From: Bacteroidota bacterium
Lineage (GTDB): Bacteria > Bacteroidota > Bacteroidia > Bacteroidales > UBA12481
Reading direction: 5' to 3'
NCBI GenBank assembly: GCA_018669475.1
Contig: JABHCC010000084.1
Coordinates: forward strand, 1 to 64,000
Length of the DNA: 64,000 nucleotides
A program made the translations under genes and the position numbers. Positions 34,243 to 43,512 of the stretch are shown here, in pieces. The notes beneath the pieces are model-generated. The model was not told the DNA's origin and did no database searches. It saw only the letters and a program-made list of their open reading frames with translations. Position 1 is the first letter of the stretch; the number at the start of each line of letters is the position of its first letter.

Positions 34243-37019
34243 GGCAGATTTGGATCATACTGTTTACTATAATAGTGCTGTCAATACCAGCCCTCGGACA
34301 GGAAAGTGATGAAGCTGTGATGGATCTAGATTTTAATACGGTATCATTTAAAGAATTTGCAGACATCCTGCAGGAGGATCATGGAGTTTTCATCTTTTAC
34401 AAATCAGAATGGACACAGGGTATCAGTATCTCATGCGAATCTGATTCCACAACTGTTTCAAAGCTGCTCGATCAGTTTTTGAAACCAAGAGGGATCAACT
34501 TTGTGTATAGAGGTAACAAACAATATTTTTTAACCGGACCAGAGCTGCAGATCGATCTTGAGAAAATTCATGTCGTAAATCCCCATCAACTGAATGGAGA
34601 CAGCTTAAATCGAAGTACATCAAAAAATTATTTTGGGAGCTTTTCATATGAAAAAACGATCAAAAAAGTTGTTATTGGTGATGACGCAGTCAAACAAGGA
34701 GCCAGAAAATCATTTCTTGCCGGACGTATTACTAACCTGTCAAATGGAGAATCAGTTATTGGGGCCACCGTCGTTGTTCCGGGAACAAACTTAGGAGCCA
34801 TTTCAGATGCTGACGGCTCTTACCTGCTACCACTTGAATCAGGTGAGACATATAACCTGGTTGTATCTTGTCTGGGTATGGAAAGTGAACAGTTCCTCCT
34901 GGAGATGAACGGATCAGGAAATCTGAATATTGAGATGTTTCCCAAACTTATTGACATGAAAGAAGTGGTGGTGAAGTCAGGTGAGCACCATAATGTGAGG
35001 GGCATGCAAATGGGATTCCAGAGACTTGGTCAAAAAGAAATCAAAAGTATCCCTGTAGTTATGGGAGAACGTGATATCCTCAAAGTTGCCAATATGATGC
35101 CCGGAATACAAACTGTAGGTGAAGGCTCTGCTGGTTTTAATGTCAGAGGATCAGCTTCTGACCAAAACTTATTTCTGCTCAATGAGATACCTATTCTTAA
35201 TACAGGGCACTTTTTTGGCTTTTTCTCAGCTTTTAATCCCGATATGATTAGCGGTTTCAATCTCTATAAAAGTAATTTTCCGGTTGAATTCGGAGGAAGG
35301 CTGGCCTCAGTATTTGAAATATCTACCAGAAAGGGTAATAAAAAGAAATTCGGCGCACGGGGAAGTCTCAGTCCGGTAACAGGATCACTGTTATTAGAAA
35401 CTCCAATCGTAAAAGACAAAAGCTCATTTATTTTTAGTGTCAGATCGACCTATTCTGACTGGATACTTAATCGACTTGATGATGCAGACATTTATGAACG
35501 AAATGCATCATTTAACGATATGATGGCAGGTGTTCACCTGATAGGAGAGAATAATGATTCATGGCAGGTATTCGCTTATCGTAGTAAGGATAAGTTCGCT
35601 CTTTCAACAAGCAACGAATATCGCTATGAGAATCTGGGTGGATCTATAATATATAATCGTCAGGTTTTTAGTAGCTGGAGTATGAAACTTGCACTGGTAG
35701 CCAGCAATTATCAAAATTATCAGCTTAATAAAGAACAGGCCTCAAGAGCATTTGAACATGAATTCAATGTAAGATCTCAGGAAATAAAAGTCAATTTCTC
35801 GGGCTATCCCCTGGCCGGACATAAAACCGGTTTTGGGGCTAACATCATCCTGCACAATCTGAACCAGGGAACAATTAATCCGTATGGAGCTGAGTCCATC
35901 CTCTCTCCCATAAGTTTTGGCAAAGAAAACGGTTTGGAGTATGGTTTACATGCTTTTGATGAAATCTCGATCACTGATAAACTATCGTTGTATGCAGGTA
36001 TTCGATATAGCCTTTTCAACTACCTGGGACCTAATGAAAGTTACGCATATGCCGATAACAAGGCTATCGAAAGAGATAATATTATTGATACTATTTATCA
36101 TCCGGCAGGAAAAAATATTCAGCATTACTCCGGACCTGAATATCGTTTATCAATGAATTATGTCCTGACTCCTGATCTGTCTGTTAAGATGAGTTACAAT
36201 AAGATGCGGCAGTATCTTTTTATGTTGTCAAATACTGCAGCTGTCGCTCCTACTGATCGCTGGAAACTCACTGATCAATACATTACGCCTCCGGTTTCAG
36301 ACCAGCTAAGTTTTGGCGTATACAAGAATTTTAACAGCTCCTCATTTGAGACCTCTGCTGAAGTGTACTACAAAAACAGCAGCAATATCATTGAATATAA
36401 GGATGGTGCAGACCTTGCTTTCAATCCTGTTATTGAAACTCTTGTTTTACAGGGTAATCAGAAAGCATGGGGAATTGAGCTGTTTATCAAACGTAATGCA
36501 GGCAGGTTTACTGGTTGGGCCAGTTATACATACGCCAGATCACTACTAACTGTTAATGGTGAAGAGTCGTGGCAGAAAATTAACCAGGGCCTTACCTATC
36601 CTGCAAATTATGACAAACCACATGCTTTCAATTTTGTGGGCAACCTTAAGATATCACGACGTATTTCTCTTGCATCGAATGTTGTTTATAATTCAGGACG
36701 GCCTATCACATTTCCAACCGGATTTTACTATGTTGACGGTTACCAGGTGATAAATTACTCCCAACGAAATGAGTACAGGGTTCCCGACTATTTCAGAGTT
36801 GACCTGTCATTAAGCATCGAGGGTAATCTTAAACGAGAAAAAGCAGCACATGGCTCCTGGATGTTTTCGGTATACAATCTTACAGGAAGAAAGAATCCAT
36901 ATTCGGTGTATTTCAGCAATGACAGGGGCCAGATAAAAGGTTACAGATTATCTGTTTATGGAGTCCCGATATTCACAATTTCATATAATTTCAAATTGGG
37001 TAATTATGCGGTTGAGTAG
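34239..37019 (+). CDS. TonB-dependent receptor with STN domain
   Basis: The 926-residue outer-membrane protein has a signal peptide (1-20), a secretin/TonB N-terminal (STN) domain (about 28-98: DLDFNTVSFKEFADILQED), a carboxypeptidase-like beta-sandwich (about 155-245: GRITNLSNGESVIGATVVVP), a plug (about 255-370, with FNVRGSASDQNLFLLNE) and a beta-barrel to the end. STN domains usually pass a signal to an anti-sigma factor (FecR type), but no FecI/FecR pair is near. The next gene, a DUF4249 lipoprotein overlapping its end by 14 nt, is a common partner. The ligand is unknown. Confidence 0.93.
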   Translation: MRQIWIILFTIIVLSIPALGQESDEAVMDLDFNTVSFKEFADILQEDHGVFIFYKSEWTQGISISCESDSTTVSKLLDQFLKPRGINFVYRGNKQYFLTGPELQIDLEKIHVVNPHQLNGDSLNRSTSKNYFGSFSYEKTIKKVVIGDDAVKQGARKSFLAGRITNLSNGESVIGATVVVPGTNLGAISDADGSYLLPLESGETYNLVVSCLGMESEQFLLEMNGSGNLNIEMFPKLIDMKEVVVKSGEHHNVRGMQMGFQRLGQKEIKSIPVVMGERDILKVANMMPGIQTVGEGSAGFNVRGSASDQNLFLLNEIPILNTGHFFGFFSAFNPDMISGFNLYKSNFPVEFGGRLASVFEISTRKGNKKKFGARGSLSPVTGSLLLETPIVKDKSSFIFSVRSTYSDWILNRLDDADIYERNASFNDMMAGVHLIGENNDSWQVFAYRSKDKFALSTSNEYRYENLGGSIIYNRQVFSSWSMKLALVASNYQNYQLNKEQASRAFEHEFNVRSQEIKVNFSGYPLAGHKTGFGANIILHNLNQGTINPYGAESILSPISFGKENGLEYGLHAFDEISITDKLSLYAGIRYSLFNYLGPNESYAYADNKAIERDNIIDTIYHPAGKNIQHYSGPEYRLSMNYVLTPDLSVKMSYNKMRQYLFMLSNTAAVAPTDRWKLTDQYITPPVSDQLSFGVYKNFNSSSFETSAEVYYKNSSNIIEYKDGADLAFNPVIETLVLQGNQKAWGIELFIKRNAGRFTGWASYTYARSLLTVNGEESWQKINQGLTYPANYDKPHAFNFVGNLKISRRISLASNVVYNSGRPITFPTGFYYVDGYQVINYSQRNEYRVPDYFRVDLSLSIEGNLKREKAAHGSWMFSVYNLTGRKNPYSVYFSNDRGQIKGYRLSVYGVPIFTISYNFKLGNYAVE

Positions 37020-38169
37020 TAAAATAATACTGGTAGTTTTGGTTTTCAGCCATTCCTGTATAGATCCTTTCCTGCCGGATACTACCGGTTATGATGATAT
37101 GCTCTTTTTCGAATGCCTGTTTTCTGATGACACCAGCCAGGTAACTTCCTTAAGTATATCCCGATCAGTTCCCATGCTCACTATGAGTGGTAATAATGTG
37201 TCGAATATACCTGCGAAAATACGCGGAGCCAGTGCCCGAATTGACAGAAACGACGGTGAGCAGTATATTTTCACTGAAACAGAACCAGGGCTTTATGTTT
37301 TACCCAATGGGATAATAGCTGAGATTGGAAAATCATATAAGCTGATCGTACATGTAGAACAAGAAACTTTCGAATCACAATTCCAAACACTTATTGAATC
37401 ACCACCCATTGATACCTTAACTTATAATGCTACTCTTCAGCGTCTCACAGAAGACGGAGAAGCTTATCAGGGTTATCGCTTTTATATTAGTTCAAATAAT
37501 AATGATCCGGGACCATCCTACTACAGATGGGACATGAATGCTACTTTTAAATATACAGTACCATTTGCTGCTACTCATACCTGGGATGGCAGGGAGGTGC
37601 ATCCGGCATCTAACCGAGATCTCAGAACCTGCTGGAAAAGCAAAAATATTCTTGGAATTTTCGTGGGCAATTCCGAAGGCTTAGCTGAAAATAAAATCCA
37701 AAAAGCTCCCTTACATTTTGAATCTCAATATGGAGACGCCTTATCTATTCGCTATAGCCTGCTTGTAAAGCAACACGCAATCAGTGAATCAGTCTGGTCT
37801 TTTTGGAATAGTCTGGATAAACTGGTAAATCAATCGGGAGGACTTTACGAAACCCAGCCATTCAGAGTTGAAGGTAATATACATTGCACAACAAATCCTG
37901 AGCTTTTTGTCGCAGGTATTTTTGAAGTATCCGGTGTTACAGAAAAAAGGATCTTCCTGAATCAACCTACTGAATTTGAGATAATTCCGGTGAATTGCAC
38001 TTTAGATACTATCGGCACTGAAGATCTTCCATGGTACAGAGTTCCGGTGGGCGACTGGATTACCGAAGATTTCAGTTCTGGTGAGTTTTTTACCTCAAAT
38101 CAAAAATGCTATGACTGTACCCAAAAAGGTGGAACAACAGTAAAGCCTCCATTCTGGATTCACGATTAA
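37006..38169 (+). CDS. DUF4249-family lipoprotein
   Basis: The ATG at 37006 gives MRLSSKIILVVLVFSHSC, a lipoprotein signal; the longer frame from 36958 is discarded. The 388-residue product fits DUF4249: an N-terminal IDPFLPDTTGYDDMLFFECL and SIDTLTYN-like strands, YYRWDMNATF, and CWKSKNILGIF in the middle, with a Cys pair in the tail (CYDCTQKGG). Such proteins accompany TonB receptors and probably sit on the cell surface as a ligand-handling partner. It is followed by the MG2 gene after 7 nt. Confidence 0.9.
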   Translation: MRLSSKIILVVLVFSHSCIDPFLPDTTGYDDMLFFECLFSDDTSQVTSLSISRSVPMLTMSGNNVSNIPAKIRGASARIDRNDGEQYIFTETEPGLYVLPNGIIAEIGKSYKLIVHVEQETFESQFQTLIESPPIDTLTYNATLQRLTEDGEAYQGYRFYISSNNNDPGPSYYRWDMNATFKYTVPFAATHTWDGREVHPASNRDLRTCWKSKNILGIFVGNSEGLAENKIQKAPLHFESQYGDALSIRYSLLVKQHAISESVWSFWNSLDKLVNQSGGLYETQPFRVEGNIHCTTNPELFVAGIFEVSGVTEKRIFLNQPTEFEIIPVNCTLDTIGTEDLPWYRVPVGDWITEDFSSGEFFTSNQKCYDCTQKGGTTVKPPFWIHD

Positions 38170-38176
38170 TCAGAGT

Positions 38177-40309
38177 ATGAATAAAGCCAAATTACATAGT
38201 ATAATCCTGACAATAGCAATATTGTTATTAAGCGTATCCCTATTTGCTCAATCAGACAAGCAATCATACGCAAAGAACTTTCAGGAAACAATCTGGCTTA
38301 GCTCTGACAGGCATTTCTATCTATCGGGTGAATCTGTTTATTTCCAGGCCTTGTTGCTTGAAAAAGACAGTTATCAGCACTCTGTTTTGAGCATGGCTGC
38401 CAGGATAGAATTATTAGATGAATCCGGAAAAAAAGTATTTAAGAGCAATTTTGAATTGCAGAATTCCAGGGTAAAGTCATCTTTTTCTCTTCCTTCCGAT
38501 CTGGCCACAGGATGGTATTATTTAAGAGCATACACGAACTGGATGCGTAATTTTCAGGTGAATGAATTTGCCATCCAGGCTATCAAAGTAGTGAATCCTG
38601 GCGATGATGATCTGAACACAATATATAAGGAGGAAATACAAAATAAACATTCAGCTTCACCAATTCCGGATTCTCTGCAAAAGTACACGATCAATGTGAG
38701 TGAAGACAGAGATAATCCAAACCAGGTCAATGTACAAGTCAAAGGCTTAAAGAACTATGGGATTACCAGTTTCAGGCTTCTGGTTCATCAGTCATACACC
38801 TGGTTTTGGTTTGAGGAGAAAAATTCCCTTAACGGCTTTTTGTTATTCCAGATTCCAAAAAACAAACTGCCAGGCGGTATTATGCAGTTCACACTGCTCA
38901 ACAATAAAAATGAAATTATCAAGCGTAAACTCTGGTCATCTTACACCCCTGAATCAAACCGACCTGCTATTAGTCTGACTGATTCTGTTTTGAACCTGCG
39001 TAGCCAGCATGAAGCAATTTATTCTCTTGATGACCTGAATATTAAGGGTAATCAAAATCAGCTATATACCCTGATCACTACTGATGAACCTTATGATCCG
39101 AATGATAGTAGTATTCCCGGTCTGGCTGGCTGGTCTGCTTCATCTAATATACCTTCAGACTATAAATCTTTTCAACATTGGTTACAAATCAATCATTATC
39201 CCGATACAATTGTGAAGGCATTTTTCCTGCCGGATAGTACCAGACCACAAAACATCCAGGCAAATGGCACCAGTCAGAATCCGGATATGGCAGGAATCCG
39301 CTATTATCCTGAAACACGTGCCGGCATAATGGGTGGCCGGGTTATTGACACAAATACAAGTGAGGGTGTTTCATCTGTATCAATCGCTATGAGTGTTTTG
39401 AACGACAACAGCTTTTATACAACAATAACAGATATCTCAGGATTCTTCTTCTTTGCCTTTCCTGATGTCCGGTCTCCTCTTGATTACATATTGAACTTCA
39501 CTACCCAGCCAAAACAAAACTGGGAAATTGATATTTTCTCTGAATATGACGATAGAATTGATCATCAGCATAAAGAAAGCTTCTCCCTTGATTCAGTTGA
39601 GTTAGTTTTCCTTCGCGAATTGAAGATAAATTATCAGATAAACTCAGTATTTAAGACAGCAAAAGTCGAAAAAGGCAGCCTGCCCGATACATTTGTAAAT
39701 AAAGCCCTGTTCTTTTATCCACCTGACTATTCAATTCATGTCGGAGACTATATCAAACTGGCAAATGTACGTGAGGTAATTTACGAAGTTGTTCCTAATG
39801 TAATCGTTCGGAATAAGAATGAAAAGCAAGTGATTAGCATGTATCTTAAAGATCCGGTTTCACGGGCTTATGAAACCCTCGTACTTCTTGATGGTATACC
39901 AATTACTCAACATAAGGACTTACTCCAGCTCCCCCCCGATCGTATTCATTCTATTGAGGTTAAGAATAGTATCTTCATCCACGGAAAGAATATATTCTCC
40001 GCAATAGTAAGTATCAGATCTAAAAATGGTGACTATGCCGGTTTAGATCTCCCTCAAACAGCCATATTATCCAGTATTGACCTTCCGGAAAAGTCTAAAA
40101 CTGCCAATCTGCCTGATACTCCCCCTGCAAACTCAAACATTCCAAATCTCAACCAGACTCTTTTATGGGAAACCCTCCCGGATCAAGCAAACGGAAGTAT
40201 TCAATTCCAAACCACTGACCTGGCAAATAGATTAATTATCAGCATCATGGGATTTAACAAAAAAGGAGAATGGCAGTACAATAAGAGAACCATCGAGATT
40301 AAGAATTGA
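38177..40309 (+). CDS. MG2-domain exported protein, last gene of the receptor operon
   Basis: A 710-residue exported protein with signal peptide (to LFAQ, residue 25). The first domain (about 35-140) is an alpha-2-macroglobulin-like MG2 beta-sandwich: IWLSSDRHFYLSGESVYFQA and LPSDLATGWYYLRAYTNWMR. A carboxypeptidase-like unit (about 387-455: GGRVIDTNTSEGVSSV) follows, and the C-terminal third (520-645) resembles a TonB plug: YETLVLLDGIPI and HSIEVKNSIFIHG. These modules, without a barrel, are typical of Bacteroidota surface proteins coupled to TonB receptors. The exact role is unknown. Confidence 0.85.
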   Translation: MNKAKLHSIILTIAILLLSVSLFAQSDKQSYAKNFQETIWLSSDRHFYLSGESVYFQALLLEKDSYQHSVLSMAARIELLDESGKKVFKSNFELQNSRVKSSFSLPSDLATGWYYLRAYTNWMRNFQVNEFAIQAIKVVNPGDDDLNTIYKEEIQNKHSASPIPDSLQKYTINVSEDRDNPNQVNVQVKGLKNYGITSFRLLVHQSYTWFWFEEKNSLNGFLLFQIPKNKLPGGIMQFTLLNNKNEIIKRKLWSSYTPESNRPAISLTDSVLNLRSQHEAIYSLDDLNIKGNQNQLYTLITTDEPYDPNDSSIPGLAGWSASSNIPSDYKSFQHWLQINHYPDTIVKAFFLPDSTRPQNIQANGTSQNPDMAGIRYYPETRAGIMGGRVIDTNTSEGVSSVSIAMSVLNDNSFYTTITDISGFFFFAFPDVRSPLDYILNFTTQPKQNWEIDIFSEYDDRIDHQHKESFSLDSVELVFLRELKINYQINSVFKTAKVEKGSLPDTFVNKALFFYPPDYSIHVGDYIKLANVREVIYEVVPNVIVRNKNEKQVISMYLKDPVSRAYETLVLLDGIPITQHKDLLQLPPDRIHSIEVKNSIFIHGKNIFSAIVSIRSKNGDYAGLDLPQTAILSSIDLPEKSKTANLPDTPPANSNIPNLNQTLLWETLPDQANGSIQFQTTDLANRLIISIMGFNKKGEWQYNKRTIEIKN

Positions 40310-40313
40310 CTTA

Positions 40314-40395
40314 TCGGGAATCGGGAGTCGGGAATCGGGAGTCGGGGACGTGGGGACATGGGGACTTCGGACACCGGACCGCGGACATCGGACCC
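40314..40395. repeat. GGGAATC/GGGAGTC minisatellite-like tract
   Basis: TCGGGAA and TCGGGAG units alternate four times and then change into GGGGAC-type units (GGGGACGTGGGGACATGGGGACTTCGGACACC). It fills the gap between two convergent genes. Its complement is the same kind of sequence as the tract at 54644-54822. Confidence 0.9.
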
Positions 40396-40399
40396 AGAA

Positions 40400-41536
40400 T
40401 TAAGTCCGAATATCCTTCTGAAATATCCGGTATCTCTTTATCACTACCCCACCCATTTTCTCCATCTCTGCTCTAACCTGGTGATTAGTCTCAAGCTCAC
40501 AATGACTATCAAAATAGGTTTTGCCAGCCTCACGACCAGATGCTATCATTTTTAATCCCATCAGAGTATCCAATCCCCTGCCCCGATATTTCGAATCGAT
40601 GCCACCAAGTAGAAGGGTTATTTGCTTTGACCTTTTGCTTTCTTTGAGAATCTTGAAAATTCCAAATGGAAGAACACGTCCTTTGCACCTTTGAACTCCA
40701 ACACCTATTTCTCCCATCCCAATAACAAATGCTACCGGCACATCATTACTGTCTACAATAACCTTAACAAATCGAGGATTAATAAAGATGAGATACCTGC
40801 TGGCAAACTCATGCATTTCTCTTTCGGTCATGGCATCAAAGCCATATATATCTTTAAAAGTCTTGTTCAAAAGCTCCAAAACCGGCTTTACCATGGGCCG
40901 GAGCTTACGTCTTGATGTATATTCCAATAATCGCAACTTGGGATTGTTGCGTATAGTTCTTTCGCTGATTCTATTATAAATTGGTGGATCTTCATCTGGG
41001 ATATCAACCTTGTAAGCGACCAGATCGATCTCTTTTGTGTAGCCTGCATTTTCAAGGATATCAATCATATACGGATAATTGCCATGTGAAGCAATAACCA
41101 TAAGCCTTTCAAAACCTTCGATCAAATAACCTTGCGGATCCTTTTCAGAGAAGGCAAATGGACCTATCATCTTCAGCATTCCTTTTTCCCTGGCCCAATC
41201 CTCTACGTACCGCAAAAGTGAATGAGCAACTTCCTGATCATTATAGATTTCTAAAAAATTCCATCTACCATTACTCTCACTTTTTGCCTCGTTATACTTG
41301 TGGTTAATGATTCCCATAATACGTCCGACAACCTTCTGATCCCTGTAGGCCAGTAATAAGATGGTATCACAATGGGCAAATGAATGATTTTTCTTTGGGT
41401 TGAAATAATTCCACTCATCCATATATATTGGATGCACCCAGCCTTTGTGGCCTTTATGTACTTTTTCGGGGAGGTAGATAAATTCTTTTAGTTCTTTCTT
41501 TCCGCTAACTTCTTTAATAGAAATTGATGTCGACAT
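40400..41536 (-). CDS. GNAT-like protein (YghO-type)
   Basis: The ATG at 41536 gives a 378-residue protein; ten more residues are possible upstream. Residues 1-160 include STSISIKEVSGKKELKEFI, VHPIYMDEWNYFNPKKN and LLLAYRDQKVVGRIMGIINH, a GNAT-like strand-helix pattern. IGPFAFSEKDPQGYLIEGF and GGIDSKYRGRGLDTLMGLKM mark the second half, the latter being an acetyl-CoA-binding (RGRG) loop. The long two-lobe architecture matches the YghO-like group of uncharacterised GNAT proteins. It has no signal peptide. The substrate is unknown. Confidence 0.85.
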   Translation of the reverse strand: MSTSISIKEVSGKKELKEFIYLPEKVHKGHKGWVHPIYMDEWNYFNPKKNHSFAHCDTILLLAYRDQKVVGRIMGIINHKYNEAKSESNGRWNFLEIYNDQEVAHSLLRYVEDWAREKGMLKMIGPFAFSEKDPQGYLIEGFERLMVIASHGNYPYMIDILENAGYTKEIDLVAYKVDIPDEDPPIYNRISERTIRNNPKLRLLEYTSRRKLRPMVKPVLELLNKTFKDIYGFDAMTEREMHEFASRYLIFINPRFVKVIVDSNDVPVAFVIGMGEIGVGVQRCKGRVLPFGIFKILKESKRSKQITLLLGGIDSKYRGRGLDTLMGLKMIASGREAGKTYFDSHCELETNHQVRAEMEKMGGVVIKRYRIFQKDIRT

Positions 41537-41712
41537 AATATAATTCTGGCTGATTTCAGGCATCAAAATAAAACTATTTTTTTAACTTTCAGTTTATATC
41601 AACAACAGAGTATTCACATGCTGACCAGATAATCGGAAAACTTGTCCGTCTGCTCATCTCAAAAGCACAATTACTATATTTACCCAAATTGTAAAAACCC
41701 AGATTATTTATT

Positions 41713-42885
41713 ATGAACTTTTTTCCTCAAAGAAGATCAGGCCTAATCCCAATATTTGTCCTTTTATTTTTTCTGCTTTTTGGATGTAAACCTGAAAAGG
41801 TGCCACAAGAGTTTATCTTCAGTAATGCCCATGAGGCCTACATGGCTTCTCTTGAAAGTGCCGGATTATTAAATACCGCATTGGGCCGCGATTGGAAATC
41901 ATTATCATTTCAATCTTTAGAGAACCCGGTGAATATTGAATTACCATTTCTGGAGCAGTTCCTACTTGACTCTGCGCTTCCCGGAAGTGCAGGCTATCGA
42001 TTCCTTGTAAAACGCGGACAAAAAATCGAAATTGACATTGATTTCTCCGGCAAAGACAGCACCCTTCTGTTTATTGATCTCTTCAGGGAAAAAGAGGATA
42101 ATATTATCGAGTGGCATCCGGTAGGTAGTGCTTCAAAAGGAGAGCTTTTGCTGCAATATGAATCCCGACGTGATAATTATTATATCCTACGGATTCAGCC
42201 TGAATTACTTCGCGGTGGAACTTTTGAGCTTAGAATTATTGAAAAACCATCTTTGAAATTTCCTGTTTTAGGTCATGGCCGCAGAGATATCGGTAGTTTT
42301 TTTAATGAACCCAGAGATGGTGGCCGGAGGAAGCATCATGGTGTTGACATTTTTGCATCACGCCATACCGCTGTTTTAGCACCTGCAAGAGCATGGGTCA
42401 ATAGCGTAGGAGAAAGTGATATTGGAGGTCGTCATGTATGGTTGCTCGATGGAAGTAGAACAGCCTATTATTACTTTGCTCATCTTCAGGAAATAAAAGT
42501 CAGCGAAAAGGTTTGGGTTAATCTAGGCGACACGATTGGGACAGTAGGAAACACTGGTAACGCCCGTACCACTCCTCCTCATTTACATTTCGGAATCTAT
42601 TTGCAGCAATTAGGTCCGGTTGATCCACTGGCCTGGATATTAAAAACCGATACGAGCCCCGACAAAATCACTAATCAGTCTGTTGCCCTTTGCAGCAATA
42701 AAATTGTATCTGAACCAATCCGGATGAGCTATCATCTTACAGGTAATGGCGACTTTGACAGTCTGCTATCAGAGAATACCAGGATAAAAGTTCTTGGAAA
42801 ATTTTCAGATTCCTTCCGCATACAATTAGAAAACTCTCTCACCGGTATTATTGACCTGGAAGATCTCATGGGGATGAGTCAATAA
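41713..42885 (+). CDS. M23-family peptidase lipoprotein
   Basis: A 390-residue lipoprotein (signal ending LLFGC, Cys25). After a beta-rich N-terminal region (about 45-180), a LytM/M23 zinc peptidase domain occupies about 185-315: the first metal motif is KHHGVDIFASRHT, the second HLHFGIY, with TIGTVGNTG and YYFAHLQ between them. The last 70 residues look like an SH3b domain (residues 318-390: SNKIVSEPIRMSYH, ENTRIKVLGKFSD). It probably cuts peptidoglycan peptides in the periplasm. Confidence 0.93.
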   Translation: MNFFPQRRSGLIPIFVLLFFLLFGCKPEKVPQEFIFSNAHEAYMASLESAGLLNTALGRDWKSLSFQSLENPVNIELPFLEQFLLDSALPGSAGYRFLVKRGQKIEIDIDFSGKDSTLLFIDLFREKEDNIIEWHPVGSASKGELLLQYESRRDNYYILRIQPELLRGGTFELRIIEKPSLKFPVLGHGRRDIGSFFNEPRDGGRRKHHGVDIFASRHTAVLAPARAWVNSVGESDIGGRHVWLLDGSRTAYYYFAHLQEIKVSEKVWVNLGDTIGTVGNTGNARTTPPHLHFGIYLQQLGPVDPLAWILKTDTSPDKITNQSVALCSNKIVSEPIRMSYHLTGNGDFDSLLSENTRIKVLGKFSDSFRIQLENSLTGIIDLEDLMGMSQ

Positions 42886-42948
42886 GTCACATATTAAACA
42901 TATTAAGTACTTAGCTGTTTGTAAATAGAGTGCACCTAATCTAAAAAA

Positions 42949-43419
42949 ATGGACCAATCAGCTATTTATATCGTAGCAGACTTTCTGCATACCCTAGCAA
43001 CAATCATCTGGATTGGAGGAATGACAAGTAACTTTCTGCTAATTATGCCAAGTGCAAAAAAAACACTTGAACCAGCACAAATGGGAAAGTTCATGTCTGG
43101 TTTAATGAAACGATTTAAATGGATGGTATATGCTACCCTATTAACGCTTCTGGCAACAGGTGTTTATCTGGATCTTATTGCAGACGAAGCACTTGAGACT
43201 GACCTCATGGGCTCTTTAATGGGAGTTAAACATGGTATCATTACCGTGTTGGTTTTCCTCAGTTTATATTCCTTTGAGATATTTGCCCCAAAGGTTGGTA
43301 AAATTGCAGCTCAAGGACCTTCACCGAAACTGTTCAGCATGCAGAAGAAACAAATGATGATCGCAATGGCAGCTTTCGTATTGGCTTTGGTTGTAGTCTT
43401 TATATCTGTGTGGCGCTAA
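42949..43419 (+). CDS. CopD-like four-helix membrane protein
   Basis: This 156-residue membrane protein has four hydrophobic helices (about 8-33, 53-75, 86-108, 128-152). It carries FLHTLATIIWIGGMTSNFLL in the first helix, a pattern of CopD/DUF2269-type haem or copper-related membrane proteins, with His13 and His90 (GVKHGIITVLVF) as possible ligands. It follows the M23 gene by 63 nt on the same strand. The function is not established; a haem-binding quinone-linked role is a guess from the family. Confidence 0.75.
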   Translation: MDQSAIYIVADFLHTLATIIWIGGMTSNFLLIMPSAKKTLEPAQMGKFMSGLMKRFKWMVYATLLTLLATGVYLDLIADEALETDLMGSLMGVKHGIITVLVFLSLYSFEIFAPKVGKIAAQGPSPKLFSMQKKQMMIAMAAFVLALVVVFISVWR

Positions 43420-43465
43420 TATAATCGGCACATTGCAAACCATCCTGAATGTTTTGCTTATGGTT

Positions 43466-43512
43466 CAATAGCTATTAACCTGCTATTAACTATACATTAA
43501 CTTCTTTATTCT
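43466..43512. repeat. 47-bp direct repeat, left copy
   Basis: A 47-bp sequence with GCTATTAACCTGCTATTAAC and then TATACATTAACTTC inside is identical to 51380-51426. It contains three spaced ATTAAC words. Left of it, an imperfect 17-bp match (TCGGCACATTGCAAAC) occurs in both places, separated here by an extra 25 nt. The last 7 nt overlap the stop of the GH97 gene. Confidence 0.9.
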
